DNA from: Limnomonas spitsbergensis
Lineage: Eukaryota; Chlorophyta; Chlorophyceae; Chlamydomonadales
Reading direction: 5' to 3'
NCBI GenBank assembly: GCA_037349105.1
Contig: JAYJMM010000019.1
Coordinates: 372,001-436,000, forward strand
Length of the DNA: 64,000 bases
This document shows, piece after piece, positions 52,230-63,917 of this stretch (positions within the stretch are counted from its first letter, which is position 1; each line of letters opens with the position of its first letter). The position numbers and the translations under genes are program-made. Under the pieces are notes generated by a model. The model was not told where the DNA came from. It saw only the letters and a list, made by a program, of their open reading frames with translations, and made no database searches.

Positions 52230-53989
52230 ACCGGAAGCCTCTTTCCCTCCTGTGACATTCCCAGGCGTTTGGCAGGTGATGACGCGCCACGGCTGTAATC
52301 ATACGAATTAGAGATACCCATTTCTTACCCCGATATATATATGCTGCTCGTCTAATTTTTCCAATTGCTGAACAAAGATGGTGCAATCATACTGTACCCG
52401 GCTTAAATATTACTACTTTTGCTTGTAGATATTTTCTTTGACGTGACGTGTCCTTTGAGCGTGTGCATCAATATGCCCTTACGCGTCTATTGTTGCCGTC
52501 GCTTGTAGTGCGCACTGACAAGGTACCGGGTTCTGGCCAGGATGAATGCGTGTGTCACGCCATCCGACCACCACCGCTGTCATTTTGCTGATTTTAGGCC
52601 CAATTGTCACCCCTCTAGAACATGCTATGCACTGGGTGGTTGTTAAAACGGATTAGGCAGCTGAGATGAATCATTTCGGTCATTAGATCAGATATTTATA
52701 TGTACACGAGGTGTCGGGCATTCTCAGAGAATGCTTTGATTTTGGGCTTCTGACAGGTAACAAGTGTTATGCTATTGTGTTGCACAAAGAGCAGTGCTAG
52801 TGGGGTGGGGTGGTGTTCTGCGGGTTTCAGGTTGCAGGACTGAAAGTCGCCCCCTGCTAGGAATGAGGGGTTGAATTGTTTTTCTTATATCAGGACCGGT
52901 GGGGGACCTTACCTTGTTTGCAGATGTTTTTGGAACATGCCTAGATGCAAATTTGTTCGACGACGAGGTGTTGGCTAGAGAGTGCCACATTAGCCTCATT
53001 TTTCCGCACAGTCAGATTCCATATTTCCACTACAGCCAATATTTACCAGCCTTGTCCTTTATTGAGAGATTTCATTATGGGTGCTTCGCCTTTCTGGTGT
53101 CGGAGTCCATGGCATTGAGGTGGTATGTGGTGCTTGTTGTTTGATTTGCGTGTCAATGTTGCAGGTGGCTATCCTTGCGAAGAGGTGCATGGGGTTTGTC
53201 AGCAGGTTGACCCTGATCTGGGGTCCCTATCTCGCCCCTGCAAAGAATTTATGATGTCCACACCTCTCCCCCTTCAGTAGTTTTGTGTACCAACATGCAT
53301 AACTCGAGATTTGCTTGAATCTATGCCTTTTTGTTGGCCATTGAGGGTCTGTCGACACCCTGTCCCTACCGGCATGCTGTTTCTTCTGGACCTTCTCCAA
53401 TAAGATATCAGAATGAGTGATGAGTAGTAATGGATTTTTGTTTCATCTTGATTAAACTTTGAACTCTGTTATTATTAAATGGTTTGAGGACACTCTTGTT
53501 TCCCAGAAAATAGCGTTTAAGCCTGTTGACGCCCCATCACTGTGTGCCCATCCTTCAATCACGTTACCGATGCGTCTCTATCTCAACCAACTGCTGGCTA
53601 GATCAGAGTTTCCAGTATTACATGGATCCAAGTAGAATCTGGTATTGGGAATTACCGTGGCCTGCATCAGCCCAACTCCTACCAGAAGCACAGGAACTCC
53701 ACCTGCTCAAACCCACAATGTCGGTAAGCGGAAGAGGGAAGGACTGCGAGGGGGAATTAGAAAACACCCTCATAAAATGAAGAAGGCTGACTGAAGAATC
53801 CTTGTTGTCCGTCGCCCTCAGGTTAGATGTCCAACACCCACCTGTCCTGTCAAAAACAGGGCACCTCCAGCTTTGGACACGTGGACTCGTTGAGGTGCAC
53901 ACGTTTTTCAGAGACTGGAGCCAAGCGGGGGCCTTAAAAGTCACACACACCATCCTAAATAAGAGGTGAAACGACCCCTGGCTCCCCAC
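52230..53989. other. 3' UTR and intergenic, no gene recognised
   Basis: This includes TGTAA at 52294-52298. An 81-codon frame at 52899-53144 shows no recognisable motif and is not called. No strong repeat is seen. Confidence 0.4.
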
Positions 53990-55175
53990 CCCACCCACAT
54001 CCGGAACCAAGTAAAACCTTGATTTCTCAGTCACAAATCAGAATTTAAAGAAGGATGCGGGGTCAATTGCAATCAGCTCATCAGTGCGCTTCTAAAGGTG
54101 TTGATAAATGAAGCTCGTTCAAAAATATCCAGTGGTGAAACAAAAGAATATACCATTGCTCTAGCAACCTCCTGCCAATCCTAAACCGTATCACGTGCCT
54201 GTGAAGAGACTAGCCTTCAACAAGGTGGACTACATCTTCCACTCAAGTCAGCGGACGCCTACAACGCCTGGTTTCAGCCTACAGCCGCACTAGCCACAGG
54301 ACGAGCACACGTTGTGTGCACTAACGTAACGCTGGGACTCAGAGCGGTCAGCACAGCTGACATTATAGGACGGCGCAGCTGTCAGCAGTGTGACACGCGC
54401 TACTGCCAACGGTGCTGGGCTGAGGGACACGGCCAGCATGTGGGGGATGTGTTGCACGTGTGCTTTCAGTGCCCTAGCGTGAAGGAGAGGCTGAGGGCGA
54501 GAGGTTGGGCAGGGCCCCCCACCCCCGCTCCCGAAGTGCCCCGCCTTGATGCTAGGGCATTGGGAGCAAGCATGGAGCTCGTCTTCCACATGCTCGCCAT
54601 GTCCCCTATCCCAGTAGCTCTGGCAGCAGCACGTGTCACGCCGCTGATCATTGCGCTGTCCTCTAATGTCGGCTGGGCTGACCGCGCTGAGAGCCTGAGA
54701 CGCAAACTCAACTTTGTGCACACCCTTTTCCGGGTTCCCCTTTATCGCTCCTGCCGTAGGCTGAAATCAAGCATGGTGAGCGGTCGCAGATCTGTGTGCG
54801 GTGGTGGGGTTCCTGGGGGCTGGTGTTGCTCCCCTTGCCCAACACTGCTGGCAGCAACGTGTATCACGCAGTTGACCGCTGCGCCGTCCTCTGGTTCAGG
54901 AGTGCTTACCGCACCCAGCTGCAACCGTAAATTTGTGCACACACAAGCACACGCCCTGTTGCTGGTGCGGCTCCCAGCATGCGCCAGCTGGCGCCCACAG
55001 GAGTCTGGAACCAGGCGCGGTCGACGGCAGCAGACCTGTGTTCGGTGACGGGGTCCTTGGAGTCTCCTCTGCCAGTCGCCTCCAGCTGCGCCTGCTTGTA
55101 GGCTGCGTCCACTAGCTGCAGCCCCTTTGGGACGGGGAACGGCTTCGGGTCAGAAAGTGCCTGACACAGTGTCAA
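53990..55175 (-). mobile_element. Decayed LINE-like fragments
   Basis: Broken minus-strand frames share text with 37866-38220 (LVDAAYKQAQLEATGRGDS). Around 54380-54480 the plus strand has a Cys/His cluster (CQQCDTRYCQRCW, HVCFQCPS). It recalls the C-terminal zinc-knuckle region of some LINEs, but orientation and frame are inconsistent, so the class is uncertain. Confidence 0.4.
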
Positions 55176-56545
55176 TGACGTTACACCTCTGGGCCCTGCT
55201 CAAAAATGGCTAGGCCGCGTGGGCACCTAACTAAAGAGTTGGGAGGAAAGATGGAAAGGAAGACAGTGTGAGGAGCTGCTCCTTGCTCCAGCTCATGCAG
55301 TCTCCCCCATCAGCTCACTGCACCTTGCGCTAATGACGTCACACCTCTGGGCCCTGCACAACAATAAAGCTCAGCCACATCGGCAAACAAAAAGTCTGCT
55401 AGGAAACTCAAAAGAGAAGGAACCACAGCGCCATGTGTCAATGACATAACACCGCTGGGCCAGGCTGAAAAGGCTCGGCCACGGGGGCGCCCAACTGTCT
55501 GGTCGGGAGGAAAGTAAACTTGAGGCTAAAGGAGAAGGAATAGGCACAGATGGAAAGCGGAGAAGGAAAAGACCCGCCTTCAAAGGAAAGGAAGTCTGAA
55601 GAATCCCCAGCCCGTGTGCCCTCGGGTGTTCTGCCGAACTGCGAGCTGGAGGTCAGCGGCCAAGACGGCCGCCAAGAGTGGGCTGTCTTGCTCCGCTGCC
55701 GATGCCATGGCTGCATTGTAGAAGTGGAACACGTGCAGCCACCATGCTCGTTGTAAAGGCTGGATCTGCTGCTCCCTCATGAGTCATGAGTCATGACCCC
55801 CCGCGGGTAGCGAATGCAGGAAGCCACGCAGCCTGGCACAAGTGCTGAAGTATGCTGGACTATATCCTGCCCCTTAGACAGTGCCACGTCCCGATGTGAC
55901 CCTAATGTCAAAAAGGCTCGGCCGCATGAGCGCCTAACTAAAAAGAGTGGGGAGGAAAGACCCTAATGTAGGTAGGTTAATGACGTTACACCTGTGGGCC
56001 CTGACCCTAATGTAGGTAGGTGTGACTGGTGGCCCACTCCACGTCTTCGTAGCTCACCGTTGGCACTACATAGATAGCCGCCAGCCAAATGCGTGTAGGC
56101 AGATGGTGCCGCAGACGCACCGTGGCGGCCATACGGCGCACACGCTGCAGCATGGCAGCCAAAGGCGCCTCTCTACCTTGCATGGCCTTCCTCATGCTGC
56201 CGTTTTTGTGCTGAATGATGCCCAAGCTTGAATTCTTAGACACGCTTCAGCACTGTCGTATCTGGGCCAAACGCGCACACCTGGGCTGGCTGCTGGCGTT
56301 GCGCTGCTCTGTGGCTGCAAAACTCAAAGATCTCAGTCTTGCTGACGTTCACCCGAAGCTGCTTATCTGCTACATAGTCACGATTGGCATCTCTCATGCG
56401 CTGCAGCTTCCAGGCTGCCGGCTAGTAGAGCTGTCAGTATGACACAAGGTATGGGTGCACTTTCGCGGCACCGGTACCGATTGTCAATGACATATCACCT
56501 CTGGGCCAAGCTGTAAAGGCTCTGCCGCATGGGTGTCACGACGTA
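55170..56545. repeat. Cluster of MITE-like repeats with LINE-like fragments
   Basis: Copies of the TGTCAATGACGTTACACCTC family lie at about 55170-55250, 55331-55395, 55436-55515, 55905-55965, 55977-56005 and 56482-56540. Between them, minus-strand LINE-like pieces lie at 55580-55780 (text similar to 37260-37430) and 56007-56243 (LGIIQHKNGSMRKAM). This is a nest of repeated insertions without intact genes. Confidence 0.65.
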
Positions 56546-57215
56546 TGACTGCACCGTGCGTTTGACTGCGCCAACTGCTTTTTCGGTTGGAAGTTATGTG
56601 TGAACCTGAACAAGTGTGTTTGCCGTCTTAGAGGATCCCGAACTGGGTCCTTTACTTTTTCTTTCTTACTTGATTTCACGGCCTTCAATAGACTCTTAAC
56701 GTTTCTAGCTATTGTTCCTGATTATCGATCTGCAAGTTAATCGTCAACCAAAGTCTTACTAAGGGGAAACTGGCAGAGCAACTAGGCCAACAGCGACTCT
56801 ATAAGCATCAACAAGTCTCCTGATACGAAGCTGGCAGAGCATCTAGGCCAACAGTCGACTATCTGCAGCAATTAGAGTTATTCCTGCCTCTTAACAAGGC
56901 ATATCTCCAGCCTTACAGCTGGATATTACCACCAACCCACCATCACATCTCCAACCTACAGCCTTTCCTTTGGCTCCAAGTCGACCATCTGATTCATCAG
57001 AGATATCTTCAGTCACCAGAAGTCGAGGTTTTACGAGATCTTGTCAACAGTATCGAAGAAGTCCAGGTGAAGTAGCAAGAGCTATCACCTGTTATCGAGC
57101 TGAGTTCACTGAGTTACAGCAGTGGATCGAGAAGCTCCTACTATAACCTCTGTAAGAGTTTATTAGTACTTGTTTAAGAAAGAAAAAGTCCGATTAGGAT
57201 CACCTCTAATCGTCT
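56546..57215 (+). other. Leader before gag-like frame
   Basis: No coding frame. CTGGCAGAGCAACTAGGCCAACAG-like text is duplicated near 56769 and 56829. It may be the leader or a terminal repeat of a retroelement, but I could not find a matching repeat downstream of the frame. Confidence 0.35.
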
Positions 57216-58692
57216 GTGGCTGAAATCGTTCGTTCCAAGATCAATAAAACGGTGAAGATGAGCGGGATAGGGGCTGTAGAAGTGCCCAAAGTCGCTCCAG
57301 AGATTGAAAAGGATAGTGTTGCTAAGAACACAAGGGGTGCTCTAGCAGCAAAGGTTGCGCCAGTTGGAGCCTCAGTTGCTGGAACCTCGTCTGATCCTCC
57401 AGTTCCGTCCGTGCAACTCAAGCCCTTGTGGCAGGAGATGTATGAAAGGGCTGGACCAGCAAGTAAAGCTTGCATGGAGAAGCTAAGGCTCAAGCAAGGT
57501 ATTGTTGATCAGGCGATGTCAGCTCTGGAACGCAGACAAGCATGCAGTTATGAGGAATATGACGAGACGCTGAAGACCATTGCTCCTATGGAAGATGAGA
57601 GGAACGAAGCTATTAAAGAAGCCCTGATTGCGTCACCTGTCCAGGTTCCAAAGAAATTCATAGACGTGGAAACAGGGAAAGAAGTGGAACTGCAATATGA
57701 CAACCCTGTGTATATGTACCTCAAAAAGGAGAGTCGCAAGTATGCTTCCACTGGGACACCGTCTAAGATGACGCAAGTTACTCGGCTTGCAGAACAGAGT
57801 GTTGTAACTGATGTCGGGGGTGGGTCTCAGTTTGGGTCTGCTACATCAGTAGCAGCGCCCCAGAGAGCACCTGAACTGTCCCCTGCTGTGCACGTGTCAA
57901 TGCCTTTTGCGGTGCATGAGCCCATGGCGCAGAATGCACCAGTGCATGTGCCTGTTGCGGACATCCCAGCATTCGTGCCTGTTGCTGCTGCCGCCTCTGT
58001 CCCTCCTTCCAATGTTGCGCCTGTTCAGGGTGCATCTTTGAGGAGAGAAGGTCATGGTGTGGAATCTGGATCATCATATCCGCCGCCGCCACCGCCGCCG
58101 CCGCAAGTCCCTGCAAGGTCGGCTGGACAGATCGATGCACAACGTACCAGTCTACCCACAGTCTGGACGATATGAAGATTCTGTGCCACGGATGCAAGGT
58201 TTGGCGTCCGTGTCGGAAGAGCCTGAAGGTGAAGGATCTGGGGGAAGCACCGGGGATGATGTCACCGCTGGAGAACCCCAAGCACAAGGTAACCGCTTCA
58301 CGGGACCTGCCGTATCACAGTCTTTTCACACGGCTGTCGGCACTGAGCATTCCAATTGGAATACTCCTATCACTCAGGGCTTAGTTGGTTCTGGTCTAGA
58401 TAGCACCCGGGTTAGAGCACCTCGGGAGAGGGCGGCTCTTGCCCAGAGACTGTTGCAGGAATATGATCGCCGGCAGCAAGGTGAGGAAGGAGCTAGAAAT
58501 GCTTCGATGGTCACTGAGCCCCTGAGGGCAGCCACCAGAGGTACGGTAGCTGCAACATCCCATGAACGCAGTCATCAAGAGCCGTTCCATGAGGATCAGA
58601 GTAGGTTCAGGCATGCTCAACAGGCACCTAGAGAGCCTACATGGAATGGGTTTCCATCTATGAGATCTAGGATCTCTCCACTAGAACACTAG
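57216..58692 (+). pseudogene. Broken gag-like or unknown protein frame
   Basis: The first frame, 57216-58175, has a charged helical N-terminal half (LKPLWQEMYERAGPASKACM; EEYDETLKTIAPMEDERNEA) and then Val/Ala/Pro-rich text up to a PPPPPPPP run. The coding sense then continues in the +1 frame to a stop at 58692 (VPVYPQSGRYEDSVPRMQGL; RERAALAQRLLQEYDRRQQG). The shift lies between about 58080 and 58165, at or just after the CCG repeat. The charged, Pro-rich, motif-poor make-up suggests a retroelement gag, but there is no zinc knuckle or polymerase. It could instead be a host gene with a sequencing error. Confidence 0.45.
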
Positions 58693-58784
58693 ACCATAAT
58701 GTCTTGTGTTCTTTTCGCTTGGTGCTCCCATTCCTTAGGGTGCACCTCTGTGCCGCGACATGGGCACCCGACTGTCTGGTACAG

Positions 58785-58992
58785 ATTATATGGTACTGGT
58801 CTGGTACTCTGGTACTGGTTGCATGGTACTGGTCTGGTACTCTGCTACTGGTTGTATGGTACTGGTCAAGTACTCTGGTACTGGTTGTATGGTACTGGTC
58901 CAGTACTCTGGTACTGGTTGCATGGTACTGGTCTGGTACTCTGGTACCGGTTGTATGGTACTGGTCAAGTACTCTGGTACTGGTTGTATGGT
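58785..58992 (+). repeat. 42-bp GGTACTGG minisatellite
   Basis: About five units of TGGTACTGGTCWRGTACTCT plus GGTACTGGTTGYATGG. It is nested: each unit contains several GGTACTGG cores. Confidence 0.85.
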
Positions 58993-59027
58993 GGTAAGAG
59001 GCACTGCCGGTGCCCCGGTCACCCGCA

Positions 59028-59090
59028 TAGAACAGTTGGGCGCCCACGCGGCCGAGCTTTGAGCGGGCCCAGAGGTGTAACGTTATTGAC
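59028..59090 (-). repeat. MITE-like end repeat
   Basis: Reverse-orientation copy of the TGTCAATGACG family (ends GGTGTAACGTTATTGAC). Confidence 0.65.
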
Positions 59091-59464
59091 CCGCATAAGC
59101 ACCGGTGGCCCTACCCCTGCACAGCTTTGGGCTAAAGGTGATCCTTGGCCTGAGGCATCGGTGCCAATGTCATCGGCATGGATTGCTTTGGTGCAAACGG
59201 CTTCAATATCACCTCCCTCACAGGCTTAACTTTGTAAAGCCACTACACCAAGTGGTATCGCTATGCCGAATGGAGACTACGCTTCAACTACGTGCCGCGC
59301 ATCCTTGCAAACCTCATGGGCCAGGGCTGCGGCGCATTAGTAATGCCGGCGTGGCAACACCAAGGCTTTGTCTACAGTCTACACACACACTTACCAGCAG
59401 GTGCTTGCTCTACGAGGGGTAATGCATTTCATGTTGTGAACGGTGCACCCGCACGGCCGCGTGA

Positions 59465-59580
59465 GGCTGGTAGGGGATGAGCAAGCTCAATTCCATGCGA
59501 GGGGGCAGGACCATGGAACCCTGCGATCTAGATAGGGTGAGAGAAGATCACTTGGCGGGTTCGATCCCTCAACCTTTGAG
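59465..59580 (+). repeat. SINE-like repeat, copy 2
   Basis: Second copy of the sequence at 47340-47515. It contains GGTTCGATCCC at 59558-59568, one base from the pol III B-box consensus. There is no clear A box and no poly(A) tail, so the SINE assignment is weak. Confidence 0.35.
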
Positions 59581-59639
59581 TAGAGATGCATTACATGTGT
59601 CACCCCTGGTTACAGCCTCTTCCTCTTCTTTTCTCCCAA

Positions 59640-59706
59640 CGGGACAGTTGGGTGCCCACGCAGCCAAGCCTTTTTTGAGCGGGACCCAGGGTTGTAATGT
59701 CATTGA
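59640..59706 (-). repeat. MITE-like end repeat
   Basis: Reverse-orientation copy of the TGTCAATGACG family, more diverged (GTTGTAATGTCATTGA end). Confidence 0.55.
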
Positions 59707-59929
59707 TTCTGGTAACATCTGTCGCACAACACGAACAGTCTGTCAATGTCAGGCAACATGCACACTTGGCATGGGGTGTCCACATGGGTCGCTGGTGCTC
59801 CAAGGAAGGACCCCTCAACTCGTCCACTGGAAGCTGTTAGGATGCACAGTGGATGATGTTTTCAGAAATGGTGCGGCCATCACGGCATGCCAAAAACTTA
59901 TCCGTTCATTTATAAGAATGTTTTAAAGC

Positions 59930-61000
59930 TAGAACCCCACTAGGTCGCACGGGGTGTATGCACAATACCATGGGCCTCGCAGTGACCTGGATGCCTGCTT
60001 CATAGGCTTGAGCTGTTATGGTCATGTGAATTGGCTTATTTCCAGCAGAGTTTCAAATTTGATGCATGGGACATGTGCCTGCAAACCGGTACGAGCATAG
60101 ACCTAGGATGTTTGCCCGGCACGGTGCATGCGTAGAGAGGATAAGACAACCACCACAGCGTGTAATGGTGGTTATGAGCCCCGGTTCTATCTACGATTAT
60201 GGGGGGGGGACTTCATATCGGTGGGTCTGATTTTGTATGAACAATGCAAGTCGAAAGCCTGAACTGCTACATATGTGGACGTCTCTGATAGAACCAGAAA
60301 GTCACGGTACCTGGAGCAACACTACTACAGGGAAGCTGTGCCAGCAATGACACTTTTCTAGCAGCAACGACTGCATGTGACGAGTAACATTTTTAAATCG
60401 CAGCTGTCATTGTCGCTGTCACTTGCCGAACGCTTGCCGCATTGCTTTAGCGATATATAGCTATTAGCAGCGAATAGACATGCGACTGACATCGAGCCAA
60501 CTCAGCATTGTTCGACGAGCCAGACCAGGCATTCCTGGCTGTGCCAAGTGTGACGAGTGTGAGCACAGTTTGAATCCTAACTGTCAGCTGTAGCAGGCAC
60601 GCTCCCTGCCATTCATCGCTGTTCACACTCTGATTCGCGGTTTTCTCTCGCTGTTCCACTCGATAAGGTAAGATAGCTTTCAGTACCTGAAAACGCCAGC
60701 TATGTAGATGTTAACATTACTACAACGAGATCGCGGTGACGAGCGAGGGCCAGCGAGGACTGGTTGACGACGGTCGGTTGCTGGTCAGTTTGTACATCTT
60801 TTTTTATGTCTTTAATCTACTGTGTAGCCGTACACTGACGACTTGTACATCTTTTTTTATGTCTTGAATAATAGGCCGGGGCAATAAAAGGTCCATGCCA
60901 ACGTCAGACGGTGGGACAAGCTTCAGCCCCCCCACCCCCCCATGCAAACAACATCGGGGCAGTCCCTTCTCTCCTCTAACCTCCGTCACGTGACATGGAA
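59930..61000. other. Intergenic, nothing coding recognised
   Basis: A direct repeat of TTGTACATCTTTTTTTATGTCT text occurs near 60792 and 60843. Otherwise I see no gene, RNA or structured repeat. Confidence 0.4.
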
Positions 61001-61001
61001 A

Positions 61002-61275
61002 TGTCAATGACATAACACCTCTGGTGCCTTCTCTGTTGACTTTCCTACCTGACTTCTTGTTTGCCGACGTGGCCAAGCTTCATTTCAGCATGGCCCAGAG
61101 GTTTAACCCCCTGGGTGTGCCGTGGTTAACCTCTGGGCCATGCTCAAAAAGGCTCGGCCGCGTTTGGTTGGGAAGAATCTGGCTGGCCCAGTTAAGACGT
61201 CATTGGCATCAGGCACCGTAACCACCTGCATGGTGGTGGTCTTTGAGCAGGGCCCAGAGGTGTAACGTCATCGAC
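61002..61275. mobile_element. Candidate MITE with inverted ends
   Basis: The left end GTCAATGACATAACACCTCT (about 61003) and the right end CAGAGGTGTAACGTCATCGA (about 61252) are near-perfect inverted repeats of about 24 bp. Further internal copies of the same text in both orientations (61085-61165) suggest nested insertion. Confidence 0.6.
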
Positions 61276-61419
61276 CTGCATGGTGGTGGTCTGGCCCTGG
61301 GTCCGCATTCCTAGTCTCCTGTTACAGTGCACCCAGTCCAGCACTCGTGAAGTTTTTACAGTCCAACAGAGCTTTTGTTCCTTTCCCCCTCTCTTCCTTG
61401 TAGTTCTTTGGTCCCTTCT

Positions 61420-61483
61420 GAACAGTTGGGCGCCGACGCGGCCGAGCTTTGAGCGGGCCCAGAGGTGTTACGTTATTGACAGT
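61420..61483 (-). repeat. MITE-like end repeat
   Basis: AACAGTTGGGCGCCGACGCG then GAGCGGGCCCAGAGGTGTTA and CGTTATTGAC is a reverse-orientation family copy. Confidence 0.65.
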
Positions 61484-62100
61484 CCAACAGAGCATCACAT
61501 TTGATGCATGCTGAAGTCCCATGTAGCGCCTTTAGGTGCCAAACACCTGAAATCCATGTGTTGCAGTTGGCTGCCACATCCATGACCACAGAAACCGTTT
61601 AATTTACATGGAGGCCTCTCGTCCATTCGAGTACGACCCCTTAATGACACCCTATACAGTCATCCCTCATTGTCACATATCCTGCAAAGGCCTAAACAAA
61701 CGCCGTTCGTACATACAGTCAGCCTTGGCAGGCACCCAAGCCCAGGGGGCACCTTCGCATCAGGAAATGGCTTAAGCATCAGCCAAATGTGCCCAAATCC
61801 ACTGATAACCCGGTGCAGAATTCCAGCTCGTTAACAGCTTTCAGCACCAGCGAATGGCTTTCAGCGGCTCGCAGGCTTGCCTGAGCCCACGAGCATCAGG
61901 GCCAGGCACCTTGCCAGCAACCACTCTCACTCAAGTTAGGCGCCCCACCGCTGAGCCTCTTTTGAGCAGGGCCCAAGGGTGATAAGTCATACTTTCGAGA
62001 GGAGGACCTGCGAGAGTCTACTGGCTTATACGTTTAAGAAAATGCATAACCCCTGCCTGGGCCCTGCTAATCAAGCGCTCGGCCGCGTGGCACATAGTCA
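61484..62100. other. Intergenic with diverged repeat ends
   Basis: No gene recognised. Diverged TGTCAATGACG-family pieces lie at about 61940-61990 (minus) and 62056-62095 (plus). Confidence 0.4.
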
Positions 62101-62189
62101 GCAGCCAATTACTCTCAGCCGCACACAGGTGTGCGAAACTCCACTAGCAACCCAGGGAGGCACGAAGGCAGCAACCACCCTCCGTTTCA

Positions 62190-62560
62190 TCGGCAGGCGG
62201 ACTTGCCAGAGTCCGCCCTAACACTCTCACAGCAGCTGGAATTGACACAGTTCACGTATCCACCTCAGCAGCAGCCGAACTTGACAGCTTCCACTGGCTT
62301 CCCTGCTCCAGGCTATACCAATCGGCCGCCACTCAGCTGCAGCGTGATTGCCGGACTCTACGTCTCATGATTAGCCGCAGCTTGGCTTGCCAGTGACCAC
62401 CGGCTCCCCTGCTCCAGGGCGTACCAGGCCGTCACCATTGAGCAGCATGAGGCCGTCACCACACAGCAGCATGAGGCTGCCACCCCTCAGCAGCATCCAG
62501 ATTTGCCAGAGTCCACCGGCTTCCCTGCCCCAGGCTGCACGACGCCGCCGCCACCAGCGG
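62190..62560. repeat. Degenerate tandem repeat, about 115-bp units
   Basis: Units share GGCTTCCCTGCTCCAGGC, GCCGCCACCA/GTCACCA and CAGCAGCATGAGGC text (near 62300, 62402, 62518). AGCAGCATGAGGC is itself repeated three times at 62440-62490. It looks like a composite minisatellite. Confidence 0.6.
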
Positions 62561-62896
62561 GACGAGCGATGGGCTGGTTTGCCATCCTGCAACAAATGTT
62601 GTTTTCAAACGAAATAAGAATGCAAGCATTTCGATCGAACATTGCACGTGCGCAGGTTTCAGAGAAAACAGAAGGTGCTCATTAGACAGCACTAGATACG
62701 ACTAGTTCGATCATCTGCACCTTCTCGTTTTCAAATCAGGCAGAGCGGCCTAGTTCTCTTGCGTCTGCCAAACAAGTCTCCATAGCCTTGGCTTCATTGC
62801 CTCCCTTCTGCGTCTCTTCAAGAGGCTCCCTGACCTGTACGCATGTGTTCCTCCACAGTATAAGAGAATCCCTCCATCCCTCCAACTCCTACTTAC

Positions 62897-63046
62897 CAGT
62901 GCTGTGCAATTGCGCCGTAATTCAGAAATTGTGATGGTAATTACGGTCCTTTTCTGTTAAAGGAGCTGAACCTGCCTTGAAATTACGGTGACTGAAACTC
63001 AGCTACGCAATTCAGCCACCGTAAGCCCGTAATTGGCCCAGCACTG
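62897..63046. mobile_element. 150-bp hAT-like MITE
   Basis: The ends are CAGTGCTG and CAGCACTG, with inverted similarity continuing inward (GCAATTGCG against CCAATTACG). The flanks CTACTTAC (62889-62896) and GTACTTAC (63047-63054) match at 7 of 8 bases, an 8-bp target duplication as expected for hAT elements, whose ends usually start CAG. No coding capacity. Confidence 0.7.
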
Positions 63047-63137
63047 GTACTTACACAGCCGTAGCTAAACATACAAGACGCTACAAGATGAGAACGTCTC
63101 TCCTCCTTTCATGTCTGTCTTAACAAAATAGGACGTG

Positions 63138-63200
63138 GTGATGGTGTGCTGGCTGTTAAAAGTTGCCTGCTGTGACTTAGAGCAAACTGCACACCATCAC
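63138..63200. other. 12-bp inverted repeat
   Basis: GTGATGGTGTGC at 63138-63149 pairs with GCACACCATCAC at 63189-63200 around a 39-nt loop. It could be a hairpin or the remnant of a small foldback element. Confidence 0.5.
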
Positions 63201-63340
63201 ATGGGATCGCCTTAGAAAGGGCAGAGCCCTAAGGACGTTGGCCCCTCCTGCCCCTCACTTGATACCCTACATATCCAGATCTATAGATCCACGCTCCTCT
63301 GGTGCTTTCCCATACAAACCCTGAACCCATGATGCTGTCC

Positions 63341-63785
63341 CCTTGCACCTTTTGTTTATGTCAGCAGCCATGATCATGAGAGCTAGCTCAATGACAGTCT
63401 CATTCACCCACCCTGCTGGTGTTTCTGAATTCAAAATTCCCAGTTTCTTTTCTAGGAGCCAACGGTGTGAAAAAGTGTGAACATGGGGGGCACTTGCCTT
63501 TCGCGAGCCAAGTCCCATTGACGAGTGGCTTGGCTGAAATCAACAATCGCTAATCCATTGCCTAAACCCAGATCTCATTCACCCCCCCCCCTTGCATCCA
63601 TGATTGATCTCAGCGGCCATTGTCATGAGAGCTCACTCATCGTTGGTCACATCATCCTTCTGCTCCCGCTCAACTCCCCCTTACACATGATCTCCATCTC
63701 AGCAGTCATGGTCGTAAAAGCTTGCCCAACACCTCCCCCTTGAATCCATGATTGATCTCAGGGCAATTGTCACTCATCGTTGGTC
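63341..63785 (-). repeat. Four echo copies of Ypt1 exon end
   Basis: Degenerate copies of the exon end (text for [11 protein letters not shown] and the following donor) lie at about 63736-63785, 63674-63730, 63587-63645 and 63341-63395, each with CTCAGCAGCCATGGTCATGA-like plus-strand text and a C/G-rich donor side. They extend downstream, in the gene's direction, from the real donor at 63813. Confidence 0.75.
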
Positions 63786-63813
63786 CCCTCATCCCTCTGC
63801 TCCCCCCTCACAC

Positions 63814-63917
63814 CTGTTCTTAATCTCAGCAGCCATGGTCATGAAAGCTTGTTCAACATTGGTCGCGTTCTTGGCCGAGGTCTCCAAGAAGGGAATGCCA
63901 ATCTCGTCGGCGAAAGC
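63814..63917 (-). CDS. YPT1: Rab1/Ypt1 small GTPase, one exon (partial)
   Basis: The exon follows a GCCCGCAG acceptor and ends at AG|GTGTGAGG. It encodes [20 protein letters not shown] then [19 protein letters not shown] is the G5 guanine-binding motif of Rab GTPases, and the helix after it matches the Rab1/Ypt1 group, which acts in ER-to-Golgi vesicle traffic. Upstream exons (P-loop, switch regions) lie beyond the window's right edge. The C-terminal exon with the prenylated Cys pair should lie to the left but was not found. Confidence 0.85.

Noticed and set aside
52899..53144. 81-codon frame after the Gln-rich gene
   Set aside because: No recognisable domain or exon context.
59558..59568. 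tRNA gene from B-box-like GGTTCGATCCC
   Set aside because: No cloverleaf or acceptor stem could be drawn around it; treated as a SINE-like repeat at low confidence.
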